A stretch of DNA of 32,704 nucleotides. It comes from an uncultured Clostridia bacterium (lineage in GTDB: Bacteria; Bacillota; Clostridia; Oscillospirales; Ruminococcaceae). Shown piece after piece: positions 9,501-16,620 of this stretch (the first letter of the stretch is position 1; each line of letters opens with the position of its first letter). The translations under genes and the position numbers were made by a program. The DNA lies in the NCBI GenBank assembly GCA_947427325.1, contig CANEHP010000003.1, forward strand, positions 1 to 32,704, written 5' to 3'. Under the pieces are notes generated by a model. It saw only the letters and a program-made list of their open reading frames with translations. It ran no database searches and was not told the origin of the DNA.

Positions 9501-12500
9501 TTATCTATAACGGTTTTTCCTGTGGTTTCATTGTAAACAACGAATCTGGAATCTACCGCATTGCGGATAGCGGCAAACTGCACCATATTGAGCAATGTGC
9601 CGTTGGTGTTGTTTACTGCGTTTCGGTTGGGATTGTAAACTTCCTCTTCTTCAAGATAGTTAAAGTAAGGGTTGCCGCCGAAATAATAAGCGTCGCCGCT
9701 TTCGCCGTAGGTTACCCCGAACGCATTTGCACGGAAAGAGTTTTCATCGCTTGCGACATAAAGGTAAGGTACTCTGTGTTCAGCGCCGGAAAGGTAATAA
9801 GCTTCGTAAGAGCCTTTATCGAACATGGACGCTGTGGACCAGTCGCCATAGTATCCCAATACGGGGATCGAGTGAGAGGTTGAAAGAACGCCCTCCTCGT
9901 CTGATACGCCGTCAGCGTAAACAAAGCCCTGGATATATGCGCCTGCATCCTCATAGTAACGATCTAACCAATTCTTGCTTTCATCGGAAAGAGTAAGAGT
10001 GACTTGTACATGAACCTTGCCGTTTGCGGGAACAACAGCCGTATCGCCGCAGTCAAATTCGGCTGTTGAAGGCAGCAGCTGAGTGCTCTGACCCATTACA
10101 AGGCTGGGTAAGCCTGCTAAGCTTAATCCTTCTATAGGTCCTGCTTCCTGAGTGAAGATATCTGCGTCAAGAGCATAGCTCTTTTCGGTATTTGTAAGAT
10201 TATAAAGAGTGAAGCCGAAGGTGTAAACACCCTTTCTTGCGGGGTCGTCGCCCAGCTCAACCTTAACCTTGCCGTCCTTTGCGCCTGCATTGGCGTTTTC
10301 GTCCATAAGGATATAGCTTTCCGCCTTAACAACATTGCCGATGTTGGCAAGACCTGCGCCCTGGCGCAATACGGGATAGTATGCAAGTCCGTACTCGCCC
10401 AAATCTTCAATCATAGGCTCTGCCGTAGACATAAGCAGGCTTTGGGCAAGAACACGTGCGGAAAGACCCGTTTTCTTGTCAAGACCCTTTTCCTTTATGT
10501 ACTGTGCCGCCAAAGCCGCCATACCTGCAATCTGAGGAGAAGCCATGGAAGTACCCGACATATTTACGTATTTATCGGTTTCAGCGGGTTCGCCGTCAAC
10601 GGAATAAATGTTTCCGCCGGGTGCGGTAATCTCGGGCTTTAATTCCAGAGAACCGGGAACGCCCCAGGAGGAGAAGTCGCTGATAACGGACTTGTCGGGA
10701 GTTGTGATGACTATAGCTTCAGGCTTATCCTTATTAACGATTTTGCCTGTGTAGTATTTTCCGTCCTCGGAAGGAACGGCGTTAGCTTTTAAGAGCTGAC
10801 CCTCTGCCTGTGTAACGGTTATAGCGGGAGCGTCTTGGGTATAGTCGGAAAGATCCATACGGATAACGCCCGGTTGGTTATTGTAAATAATGGTTGCGGC
10901 TGCGCCTGCCTTAACGGCATTTTCGCATTTTTCAACGAAGCTGATATCGCCTCTGGAGCATACCGCTATCTTGCCCTTAAGAGCGTCGCCCACAGCTGCC
11001 CAATCCTCGGGAGTGCCGAAACCGTCGATAAGCACGTATTCCAGCTCGCCCTTGAGAGTAGCAAAAGGCTTGTTGGTATAAGCTTCGCCGTTGTTGCCCA
11101 CAGTGGATTCAGTGTAAACAACGGGGTAACCGTCAACGGTAAAGTATACGCTGTAAGCGCCGATATTCTCCGCAGAAGCTACGGTAAAGGCATTGGTGAA
11201 AGATCCGGGAGAACCGTCGGTCTGTGAGTTTACGTCGTCGGTATAAAGGAAGCCCTGAGTTTGAGCGTTATCCGCCCAGTGACCTGCGTTGCCTGCGGAA
11301 ATAGCGACAACCGCGCCGCTATTGGTGATATCCTCAAGTATCTGCTGATATTCGGGATTGCTGTTTCTCGAGCTGCCGCCGTTGCCTGAACCCAGTGAAA
11401 GGTTGACAGCGTCAGCGCCTAAAACGATAGCGTCCTCAATAGCAAGCATATAGTCGGAATCGTAAGCTCCGCCGCCCTTGCCGAATACCTTCATGGTAAG
11501 GATCTGTGCGTCGGGAGCTACGCCCTGTACTCCTGTGGAGCTGATGGCTGCGACGTAGTCGCCGTACTGATCCTCGATAAACCTGTTGGCTGCCGAAATG
11601 CCCTCAACGTGAGAACCGTGACCACCCTGTGAATCGTTGTCATGGGTAATGTCATAGTCGCCGTCGATATAGTTGTAAGCAAAAGGAATTTTCTCGCTGA
11701 GGAATACCTTTGCGGGATCGATTTTTACATTGAGCTGATCCAAAACCGCCTCGATCTTTGCAGCGCTGAGGAGGTTAAGAGAAGTCTTATAATCGGCAAA
11801 ATTTTTGCCCAATGCCTTCGCATTCTGCTTTAAGGAATAGAGGAATGCGCCTTCTGCAAAGGATTGATGGTCGGAATCGATACCCGTATCGATAACCGCA
11901 ATCTTTGTGCCTGCGCCTGTGTATCCCTCTGCCCAAGCTGCGCTTGAACCGATCTGCAAAGCAGATGTAGCCATATTGGGGTCGTTGGGTACATCCTCTA
12001 CGGTTTTAGCCGCCTCGTATTTTGTTTCAATAAGTACGGTCTTAACACCGCTGATTTTTTCGATTGCCTTGATTTGACCGAATTTTACATTTGCGGAAAT
12101 AATATTTGCCGCCAAAGTTAAATTATGAACAACATCAAGATTTTCTTTTGTGGCCTTTTCGATTTTTTCTTCAACCGTTTGCTGTTTAAGCTTCAGACTG
12201 TCACGGTAAGCGACTGCCTTGGAGTTTACGGCAATAGTTTCGATATCGAAACCGGCCTTAATGGTGGAGGCGTCCTCAAGAACGATGGATACGCGAACTT
12301 CGTCGTCATTTGCATAACCAAGGTCTTCAGCTTCTGTCATCTTGTCCTTGCCGGGAGAAACAACAGAAATGCCCTTGCCGCTTAAATCCGAAATATTTAC
12401 TCCGCTGGCGTTGGCTGTGGTAGGGACGACTACCGCAGAAATCGTTACAGCAGCAGCTAAAATTCCGGCAAGCAAGCGTTTTAACACTTTTTCTTCTTTC

Positions 12501-12502
12501 AT
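6551..12502 (-). CDS. Giant secreted, surface-anchored S8 (subtilisin-like) serine protease
   Basis: A 1983-residue exported protease. A signal peptide (basic start, hydrophobic core, likely cut after TANA near residue 32) precedes an inhibitor-I9-like propeptide (about 47-165). The peptidase_S8 catalytic triad is intact: Asp205 (AVIDTGID), His295 (GGHGSHVEGI), Ser652 (SGTSMASP), plus oxyanion Asn in SAGNAGH. A PA domain is inserted at about 480-580. C-terminal to the catalytic core are Fn3-like regions as in C5a-peptidase/lactocepin proteins, repeat-rich segments that could form a beta-propeller (about 1230-1425 and 1515-1790), and between them a Big2 Ig-like domain (about 1429-1510). The tail has three 10-residue Ser/Glu/Thr/Pro repeats, then NKPTG, a hydrophobic stretch and a KRDKRK stop-transfer end. 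This resembles a sortase signal but lacks a canonical LPxTG/NPxTG. Substrate is unknown, probably extracellular protein or peptide. Ribosome site AAAGGAG precedes the ATG. Confidence 0.93.
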   Translation of the reverse strand: MKEEKVLKRLLAGILAAAVTISAVVVPTTANASGVNISDLSGKGISVVSPGKDKMTEAEDLGYANDDEVRVSIVLEDASTIKAGFDIETIAVNSKAVAYRDSLKLKQQTVEEKIEKATKENLDVVHNLTLAANIISANVKFGQIKAIEKISGVKTVLIETKYEAAKTVEDVPNDPNMATSALQIGSSAAWAEGYTGAGTKIAVIDTGIDSDHQSFAEGAFLYSLKQNAKALGKNFADYKTSLNLLSAAKIEAVLDQLNVKIDPAKVFLSEKIPFAYNYIDGDYDITHDNDSQGGHGSHVEGISAANRFIEDQYGDYVAAISSTGVQGVAPDAQILTMKVFGKGGGAYDSDYMLAIEDAIVLGADAVNLSLGSGNGGSSRNSNPEYQQILEDITNSGAVVAISAGNAGHWADNAQTQGFLYTDDVNSQTDGSPGSFTNAFTVASAENIGAYSVYFTVDGYPVVYTESTVGNNGEAYTNKPFATLKGELEYVLIDGFGTPEDWAAVGDALKGKIAVCSRGDISFVEKCENAVKAGAAATIIYNNQPGVIRMDLSDYTQDAPAITVTQAEGQLLKANAVPSEDGKYYTGKIVNKDKPEAIVITTPDKSVISDFSSWGVPGSLELKPEITAPGGNIYSVDGEPAETDKYVNMSGTSMASPQIAGMAALAAQYIKEKGLDKKTGLSARVLAQSLLMSTAEPMIEDLGEYGLAYYPVLRQGAGLANIGNVVKAESYILMDENANAGAKDGKVKVELGDDPARKGVYTFGFTLYNLTNTEKSYALDADIFTQEAGPIEGLSLAGLPSLVMGQSTQLLPSTAEFDCGDTAVVPANGKVHVQVTLTLSDESKNWLDRYYEDAGAYIQGFVYADGVSDEEGVLSTSHSIPVLGYYGDWSTASMFDKGSYEAYYLSGAEHRVPYLYVASDENSFRANAFGVTYGESGDAYYFGGNPYFNYLEEEEVYNPNRNAVNNTNGTLLNMVQFAAIRNAVDSRFVVYNETTGKTVIDNSIGAVDCAYYHTNAGSWQKTVQTLKPNYDFSGAKEGERLNITFALAPEYYQDANGNVRWEDIDLTNALKTSVTIDNTKPVIVSDPVVKDGKLTVTVKDNQFIAAVLLTNKSGSRVYASVGPDEAAKAGDEYKVEIDVSEVNADMLYLQVCDYACNTVTVEIDEKFGEGTILPGRIAFNTEYGHYYWTSFDGVNVTPEDPEVKYENSKYMINAATIADHIVYALDKKGTLIVMPESDLTDTKEVINIQNFFEDEIIPLDMAYNAKDGKIYAIVGKAMGYDISDETYLISFDKLNCVPELVGLIPFATFTLACDENGSFYSSERGTGKVYKYTSEGLAGKAAPELVVDLAATDEKLVSGIYSIQAMEYDPNTKKVCWALYNFNVESYFVEIDPTTKTFEASENINAQLCALIIPDKSTPSVNPDWAKPTDKVSAVILNADTVMIKGSSQKVNATALPWTLTNADLDWSSSDEDVMTVDGNGRVTAVSDGKAVITASSKADKNVSDSIEIKVETLNILLGGTLQDEEGNPFIYSWDMSKDTTWSETYPLKSSMISATLNTDNGHIYMFDGVQGSYGMHEIDPTDGSEVAVASNPLGVPLWDMAYSQVFSTEEEPLIVGVYGSMLIGPTNPMALQPYAFNLQYYLMLATGAEYVVAIASMGETEVVDDITGEVCVAEQFAALDDLGYLWMFNIYATIDEEGNPAYGCTFDVSEKSCISETYPLAMEDDIVASMVAGEDGYLYLSACDGNTNNLYQIAVSTHEETDEEYNETYTVVDCSSRKIGDAGDGVWPMLLTGAKSTVVTVTDEETGIEITYPVTEGVIYKAPEVVASNESSVTYSVTLTDAEGNPVDGPVTIKVPVPEGFDPEKTTVSVKNADGTYTQVKAEIVDGFLVFTVNGDQVGEFVIAEEKAPVSETTPEESEAPETTPEDTEASETTPEETTTGVAGDPGKDDPDKNKPTGIAIAFVPAVAAAAAVVFARKRDKRK
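6691..6780 (-). repeat. Three 30-bp tandem repeats encoding the Ser/Glu/Thr/Pro stalk of the protease
   Basis: Units at 6691-6720, 6721-6750 and 6751-6780 share CCTCGGGAGTTGT and differ at a few positions. They encode a 10-residue motif of the form SETTPEESEA. Such stalks typically span the cell wall. Unit number may vary between strains because the copies are in frame and nearly identical. Confidence 0.85.
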
Positions 12503-12854
12503 TTAAGTGCTCCTTTACTCCTTATTTTATTTATATCACGCCCATAGGCATAACACATACAAGGCTAAGAACTTGTTCTCATATTAACGCTTTTGCGCTT
12601 TTACTTGTTAAAATGCATTGGTATATGTATGTGCAAGCAGCAAACAGCATTATGATTTGTGAATTTTTATTTCACAAAACCGACACTTATATACAATTTT
12701 AATTTTACAGCACTTTAATTTAAAAATCAATGCATTTATCACAAAATCTTTACATATTCACTTAAAATGTCACTTTGCATTTTTTTAAATGCGTATAGCG
12801 GGTAATTGTTGTGGAATGTTACAAAAGGGCAGTCGAAAAAGGTTGGTTAAAATC
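12503..12854. other. AT-rich intergenic region upstream of the protease
   Basis: No coding frame or RNA gene is supported here. Near the protease start there is a TGATATAAAT extended -10-like element on the minus strand (about 12536-12527) without a good -35. An 8-bp palindrome TTTGTGAA/TTCACAAA with a seven-base spacer lies at 12656-12678 and could be an operator. AGAACTTGTTCT at 12568-12579 is a second near-palindrome. None of these is assigned to a known regulator. Confidence 0.4.
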
Positions 12855-12893
12855 AAAAAAACCGCCCTCCCTGAGCGTTTTGAATAGGGCGGT
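12855..12893 (-). terminator. Terminator of the fliB-like gene
   Basis: Minus-strand stem ACCGCCCT (12893-12886) pairs with AGGGCGGT (12868-12861), followed by a run of Ts (12860-12855). It begins about 18 bases past the stop of the fliB-like gene. Confidence 0.85.
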
Positions 12894-12910
12894 TTGGTGT
12901 TATTGATTTT

Positions 12911-14137
12911 TCAGCTTACTAAAAATGCGGCGTGGGGGAGGTCGAAGGAGTCGGTTGCTATAAAAGAACCGACAGTCCATGTATCAGCAACCTTACTGTT
13001 AAGTATAATTTTTGCGGCATGAGTAAATGCCAGGGCTAAATCTCTGTCGTTCCAATTCTCCGGCAAAAAGGCGGGAACACAGATTTTGAGCATATTGTAA
13101 AAAACAACGAGAACAAAATAATTTTTAAATATTCCGTCTAAAGGAGATTGGCACAGGATTTGATTAACCAGCAGATTTTCCAAAATATACGGGCGCTCCG
13201 CTTCTATACTTCCGAACAGCTCTTGATTGTTTAAATATTTGTCTTTGCTGTAAACAAAATCAATTTTGTCATTGTTTTTTTCTGTTTTGACGCCCAAATT
13301 TTGCCTTACCTCCGAAAACAGCTGTTTTATAAAGCTTAAGCCTTCAGCTTCTTCAGCCCAATCCGCCATTCTTACAAGAATATCAATAGATTTGAGAGCG
13401 GCGCTGTCATCGGTTTGAGGAGCTTTCAGGGAATCGGCAATTTTCCGGCACGTTTCATGGTCAAGCATCATTTTGCAAAGACTTGCAATTTTTTCATCAT
13501 TTCCTTCATCTATGTATTCATCGGCCTTTTTACTGAAATATCCTAATATGAGCAGTCTTTCCCGAACAGAAAATCTGCGGTTTTGAAGAATATCTATTTC
13601 CGCATTTTTTACGATCCAAAAATAAGGATATCCTTTCCAGCTCTTTGGAACATTATAATTGGACATACGCCCCTTGTTTATATATTTGTCCTTTCCGTCA
13701 TACTCTTCCTCAAGAATTTCAAGACCCTCGGGATGATTCATAAGTATTTCGGTTACGTGAGGGCATGTAATATTAAGGGTGAAGATCATTGCGCTGTCTT
13801 CCACAACAGCATGAAGTCGGGGAAAGGTATTGCATACATAACCCATTTTTTCCTCCCCAAGCTCTTTTTGAAGCCGACAAAGTCCATCGTCGCACAGCAT
13901 AGGGCAGTATCCGCCGTCTCCGAATTTTATTGCCGCATATTGCAGATCGTTTGCGTTGTTTATTCTGACAAAGGCGTTAGCGATTATTTTTCTTAATTCG
14001 GGACTGCAGCGGGCGTGCTTTATATTAAGATAATCTCTTTTGCCGAAGAGTATACCCCAGTGCTGACAGCAGGTTTCGGGACACTGCGAGCCTATACAGT
14101 GAAACTCATCATAATACTTGAACTTAACTACCTTCAT
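12911..14137 (-). CDS. fliB: FliB-like flagellin lysine N-methylase
   Basis: A 408-residue cytosolic protein close to the ~400-residue FliB family, which methylates surface lysines of flagellin. The N-terminus has a Cys-rich motif CIGSQCPETCCQHWG (about residues 14-28). A second cluster, CPMLCDDGLCRLQ followed by VCNTFPR (about 77-113), together forms the CxxxCxxC pattern typical of FliB/YkgJ proteins and is presumed to bind metal or Fe-S. The rest is helical with no obvious SAM motif, as in other FliB proteins. It sits directly downstream of the complete flagellin gene on the same strand but has its own promoter, so it probably modifies that flagellin. The AGGAGA ribosome site supports the ATG at 14137. 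Confidence 0.9.
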   Translation of the reverse strand: MKVVKFKYYDEFHCIGSQCPETCCQHWGILFGKRDYLNIKHARCSPELRKIIANAFVRINNANDLQYAAIKFGDGGYCPMLCDDGLCRLQKELGEEKMGYVCNTFPRLHAVVEDSAMIFTLNITCPHVTEILMNHPEGLEILEEEYDGKDKYINKGRMSNYNVPKSWKGYPYFWIVKNAEIDILQNRRFSVRERLLILGYFSKKADEYIDEGNDEKIASLCKMMLDHETCRKIADSLKAPQTDDSAALKSIDILVRMADWAEEAEGLSFIKQLFSEVRQNLGVKTEKNNDKIDFVYSKDKYLNNQELFGSIEAERPYILENLLVNQILCQSPLDGIFKNYFVLVVFYNMLKICVPAFLPENWNDRDLALAFTHAAKIILNSKVADTWTVGSFIATDSFDLPHAAFLVS

Positions 14138-14162
14138 CTTGATTCTCCTTATTTATTAAAGC

Positions 14163-14190
14163 ATTGTATCAAAAGCTGCGGAAATTTCAA
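14163..14190 (-). promoter_or_regulatory. Sigma-A-like promoter of the fliB-like gene
   Basis: TTGAAA (14190-14185), 16-base spacer, TACAAT (14168-14163) on the minus strand, about 25 bases before the start codon. It lies after the flagellin terminator, so the methylase appears to be transcribed independently of sigma-D. Confidence 0.65.
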
Positions 14191-14354
14191 AGCAATAAAG
14201 CTGTTTCTGTTTTATTTATATTTTAACATTTTTCCTGCCATTTGTCTATATGTTTTTTCAACAATAAGAACTCCCGCCGTTCTGTATATTTTTTCATTAC
14301 CTCGTCCTGCGCAAAAGCGGCGGGAACATCGCTTTTCCAATTATACAAACAATA

Positions 14355-14372
14355 CCCCCGCCGAAGCGGGGG
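14355..14372 (-). terminator. Terminator of the complete flagellin gene
   Basis: CCCCCGC (14355-14361) and GCGGGGG (14366-14372) form a GC-rich stem with a CGAA/TTCG tetraloop. The minus-strand tail is TATTGTTTGTAT, a weak T run. The identical stem-loop follows the third flagellin copy at 18323-18340. Confidence 0.75.
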
Positions 14373-14376
14373 CAAT

Positions 14377-14402
14377 GTATTTGTAGGAATTGTAATAAGT
14401 AC
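14377..14402 (-). repeat. Conserved 3'-UTR element shared by the three flagellin copies (copy A)
   Basis: On the minus strand, GTACTTATTACAATTCC followed by TACAAATAC lies between the flagellin stop and its terminator. The same sequence is at 18345-18370 (after copy 3), and its core is at 18164-18185 on the plus strand (after copy 2). It marks the extent of the duplicated unit beyond the coding region. Confidence 0.8.
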
Positions 14403-14424
14403 AATAAAGCTTGCGCTGAATATA

Positions 14425-16062
14425 TTAGCCGAGGAGCTGGAGAACTGCCTGAGGCTGCTGATTAGCCTGAGCCAGCATAGCCTGAGAAGCCTGCTGCAAG
14501 ATGTTGAACTTGGTGTAGTTAATCATCTCGGTAGCCATATCTGTATCCCTGATCTGAGATTCAGCGTTTGTTAAGTTCTCGTTAGTAGTGGTTAAGTTGT
14601 TTACAGTGTACTCAAGACGGTTCTGGAGAGCACCGAGGTCAGCTCTCTGCAAGGAAACCTTCTTAACTGCTGCGTCAACTGAGGTGATAGCCTTGTTAGC
14701 TGCTTCTCTGGTGGAAACGTCTATGTTTGCAACACCCAATGAATCTGCGCCCATATCGTCAACATTAAGAGCAACTCTCTGATCCTTAACGCCGTTAGCG
14801 CCGATCTGGAATACTAAGCCTTCGCCGTTGCTGCCTGTGAAGTTCTTACCAAGACCTAAGCCTTCGGTTACATCTGCTGCGCCAATGGCATCAACTTTAT
14901 TGAAGTAAATATGACCGTTGTTAGCTCCGTCAGGATTCTTAGCGTCGGTCAATTTAACCTCATAATCATATCCTGCCTTAGCCAAAAGGTTTTCAATATC
15001 CTTTTCGGAATAGTCAACGCCTGTTGACAGGTGCAATGTAACCGCTGCGCCGCTTGTGCCTATAACGGGAGCTGTATCGGTAACAACCTCTTCCTTGCCG
15101 GCTGCTCTGTCAAACGAAATAGCAACGCTTGCAACAAGAGATTCGTTAAGCTTAGAATCACCGTAAGAGTTAGCTGTAAGGGTGATAGTATCGGAAGAAC
15201 CAACGCCGCCGTTTGTGCCGTCCGCTACGTTAGTCGATGCGTCAATTTCAATGGTTCCGCGAGTGCCTGCTACGGTTGCAGTTGTGGTGGCTGCTGCTGC
15301 TGTGATAACGCCATATTCACTCTTAAAAGTAATATCACCAAAAGGAGCGGTCATACCTGCGTCCTTGGGAACGGTTGCGTTCTTGATTAAGTCGTTGATC
15401 TCTTCATCAGTATAGGATTTATTAGCAACCAGGTTAACAGTAACCTTAAGTCCGGCTTTATCCCAAACAGCATTCTCTCCGCCTGCTCCGGAAGCTGAGT
15501 TCGTTGTAAACGCAATCTGCATTCCCTTAACGGAAGATGTGGTGGAAATGCGTCCGCCGCCGATAGCAGCAACCTTTTCGTTCATTCCGTAAAGAGCGCC
15601 GTAGTTATTGGTGTTTCCGCCTGCGCCCGAAAGAGAACCGTCAAGCAGCTGCATTCCGTTGTACTCGGTAGCTGTGGAAATTCTGTCGATTTCGCTCTTA
15701 AGAGCGTCAACTTCCTTCTGGATAGCCTCACGGTCTGTATCATTCTGGTAAGTACCATTAGCGGACTGTACAGCAAGTTCTCTCATTCTCTGGAGAATGG
15801 AGTGAGTTTCGTTCAAGCCGCCTTCAGCAGTCTGGATAAGAGAAATACCATCGTTAGCGTTTCTTGTAGCCTGAGCAAGACCACGGATCTGAGATCTCAT
15901 TTTTTCGGAGATAGCCAAGCCTGCAGCGTTGTCGCCTGCACGGTTAATCTGATAACCGGAGCTGAGCTTTTCGGTAGCCTTCTTAAGACCGGCTACGTTT
16001 GTGTTCATCTTGTTGTTCGCATTGAGAGCGGACATATTATGTTGTACTACTAATCCTGCCAT
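14425..16062 (-). CDS. fliC: Flagellin (complete copy)
   Basis: A 545-residue flagellar filament protein exported by the flagellar type III system. The conserved N-terminal D0/D1 region (residues 1-~150) contains HNMSALNANNKMN, the LSSGYQINRAGDNAAGLAIS signature and RELAVQSANGTYQNDT. The conserved C-terminal D1/D0 region (about 455-545) contains ALQNRLEYTVNNL and ends AQANQQPQAVLQLLG. The intervening ~300 residues are Thr/Ala/Gly-rich and variable, forming surface domains. It is the only copy here with a start, a GGAGG ribosome site (16072-16076) and a sigma-D promoter (16202-16228), so it is the copy presumed expressed in this orientation. Confidence 0.97.
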   Translation of the reverse strand: MAGLVVQHNMSALNANNKMNTNVAGLKKATEKLSSGYQINRAGDNAAGLAISEKMRSQIRGLAQATRNANDGISLIQTAEGGLNETHSILQRMRELAVQSANGTYQNDTDREAIQKEVDALKSEIDRISTATEYNGMQLLDGSLSGAGGNTNNYGALYGMNEKVAAIGGGRISTTSSVKGMQIAFTTNSASGAGGENAVWDKAGLKVTVNLVANKSYTDEEINDLIKNATVPKDAGMTAPFGDITFKSEYGVITAAAATTTATVAGTRGTIEIDASTNVADGTNGGVGSSDTITLTANSYGDSKLNESLVASVAISFDRAAGKEEVVTDTAPVIGTSGAAVTLHLSTGVDYSEKDIENLLAKAGYDYEVKLTDAKNPDGANNGHIYFNKVDAIGAADVTEGLGLGKNFTGSNGEGLVFQIGANGVKDQRVALNVDDMGADSLGVANIDVSTREAANKAITSVDAAVKKVSLQRADLGALQNRLEYTVNNLTTTNENLTNAESQIRDTDMATEMINYTKFNILQQASQAMLAQANQQPQAVLQLLG

Positions 16063-16071
16063 AATAATTTT

Positions 16072-16108
16072 CCTCCATGATTTCTGCTGTCAATTTCCTT
16101 TTGACAGC
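16072..16108 (-). promoter_or_regulatory. Candidate CsrA-binding leader of the flagellin mRNA
   Basis: On the minus strand, GCTGTCAA and TTGACAGC (16108-16101 and 16093-16086) form a perfect 8-bp hairpin whose loop is AAGGAAA, displaying GGA (16098-16096). A second GGA lies in the Shine-Dalgarno sequence GGAGGA just downstream. A GGA-loop hairpin plus a GGA overlapping the ribosome site is the arrangement used by CsrA to repress hag in Bacillus subtilis. That CsrA or FliW exists in this genome is inferred; neither gene is in the window. Confidence 0.6.
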
Positions 16109-16201
16109 TCGCAGCAGCATTAAAAATTTTACGGCTGCGATTGTTAAAAATTAATGATAAGATTTGCAAATCTTCAAGGCTTCTTGAACCTTTCAGAAAT
16201 A

Positions 16202-16228
16202 ATATCGGCGGTGACGAAAAAAACTTTA
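16202..16228 (-). promoter_or_regulatory. Sigma-D (sigma-28) promoter of the flagellin gene
   Basis: TAAA (16228-16225), 15-base spacer, GCCGATAT (16209-16202) on the minus strand. This is an exact match to the Bacillus-type sigma-D consensus. It leaves a leader of about 135 bases containing the GGA hairpin. No comparable promoter was found in front of either headless flagellin copy. Confidence 0.92.
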
Positions 16229-16342
16229 GCGTTTTTTAGTAATTTTTTTGTAATTTTTTTGGATTGGCGGTTCTGCGGTATGGTTTGGGTACTGTTTTGG
16301 GAGTTTTTACAAGGAAACGGGTATAATTTTGCGTTTTTGCTG

Positions 16343-16371
16343 TTGACAAAAGCGGTAAAGCCGTGTATAAT
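16343..16371 (+). promoter_or_regulatory. Perfect consensus sigma-A promoter for a small RNA
   Basis: TTGACA (16343-16348), 17-base spacer, TATAAT (16366-16371). All twelve hexamer bases match consensus and the spacing is optimal, yet no protein-coding gene with a ribosome site follows on this strand. Downstream it runs into the region antisense to the small toxin gene. Confidence 0.9.
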
Positions 16372-16377
16372 ATAAAT

Positions 16378-16460
16378 AAAGAGGGCGATAGGCGTGTCGC
16401 TCCCGATTTGGTTATGAAATAACCGCCTACGGTCGTGAAACGTGAAGGCGGTTATTTTTT
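16378..16460 (+). ncRNA. Predicted antisense RNA antitoxin of the type I toxin
   Basis: Starts about 7 bases after the consensus promoter and ends at the first hairpin with a T run. It would overlap the 3' end of the toxin gene at 16452-16556. If the first hairpin leaks, transcription would run to the second hairpin (16584-16620) and cover the whole toxin. Convergent overlap with a strong antisense promoter is the layout of TxpA/RatA-like systems. No expression data are available; the RNA is inferred from promoter, terminator and toxin positions. Confidence 0.6.
16417..16460 (+). terminator. Hairpin terminator 1 of the toxin-antitoxin module
   Basis: AAATAACCGCC (16417-16427) pairs with GGCGGTTATTT (16447-16457), followed by Ts to 16460. 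The toxin stop codon (16452-16454, minus strand) is inside the 3' arm, so the hairpin may also end the toxin mRNA in the other direction. Confidence 0.8.
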
Positions 16461-16556
16461 ATTGCTCTTGAAAAAATTCAGAGCAAGGAGCAGTACAGTT
16501 ACAACATCACACAAAAGCATGAACAGCTGTATTAACTCGGAAAGAGTTATGTACAT
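16452..16556 (-). CDS. Putative holin-like type I toxin peptide (34 aa)
   Basis: A 34-residue peptide, MYITLSELIQLFML then LCDVVTVLLLALNFFKSNKK. It has a short polar start, one hydrophobic helix of about 22 residues and a Lys-rich end, the build of the small membrane toxins called holin-like toxins in Clostridia and Bacilli (TxpA/BsrG-like). A GGGGTGAGG ribosome-site-like sequence is just upstream, very close to the ATG. A perfect promoter drives transcription against it from the other side, and hairpins with matching arms flank it. Function (membrane damage when unpaired from the antisense RNA) is inferred from the family and not shown here. The toxin promoter itself is not clear. Confidence 0.75.
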   Translation of the reverse strand: MYITLSELIQLFMLLCDVVTVLLLALNFFKSNKK

Positions 16557-16583
16557 ATCCTCACCCCTGCGTAAAATAACCGC

Positions 16584-16620
16584 CCGCTTTCACAAAAACA
16601 GTGAAAGCGGTTATTTTTTT
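16584..16620 (+). terminator. Hairpin terminator 2 of the toxin-antitoxin module
   Basis: CCGCTTTCAC (16584-16593) pairs with GTGAAAGCGG (16601-16610) around an AAAAACA loop, followed by TTATTTTTTT. The flanks AAATAACCGCC (16574-16584) and GCGGTTATTTTTT repeat those of hairpin 1. The two hairpins thus bracket the toxin gene and could also pair with each other's arms. Confidence 0.75.

Noticed and set aside
12568-12579. AGAACTTGTTCT as a shared operator with the similar AGAACAAGTTCT near 24441-24452
   Set aside because: Short near-palindromes of this size recur by chance in AT-rich DNA, and the two genes have no obvious common regulation.
12656-12678. TGTGA...TCACA palindrome upstream of the protease as a CRP-type operator
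   Set aside because: The half-sites are nine bases apart rather than six, and CRP-type control cannot be assumed in this lineage. Kept only as a possible unassigned operator.
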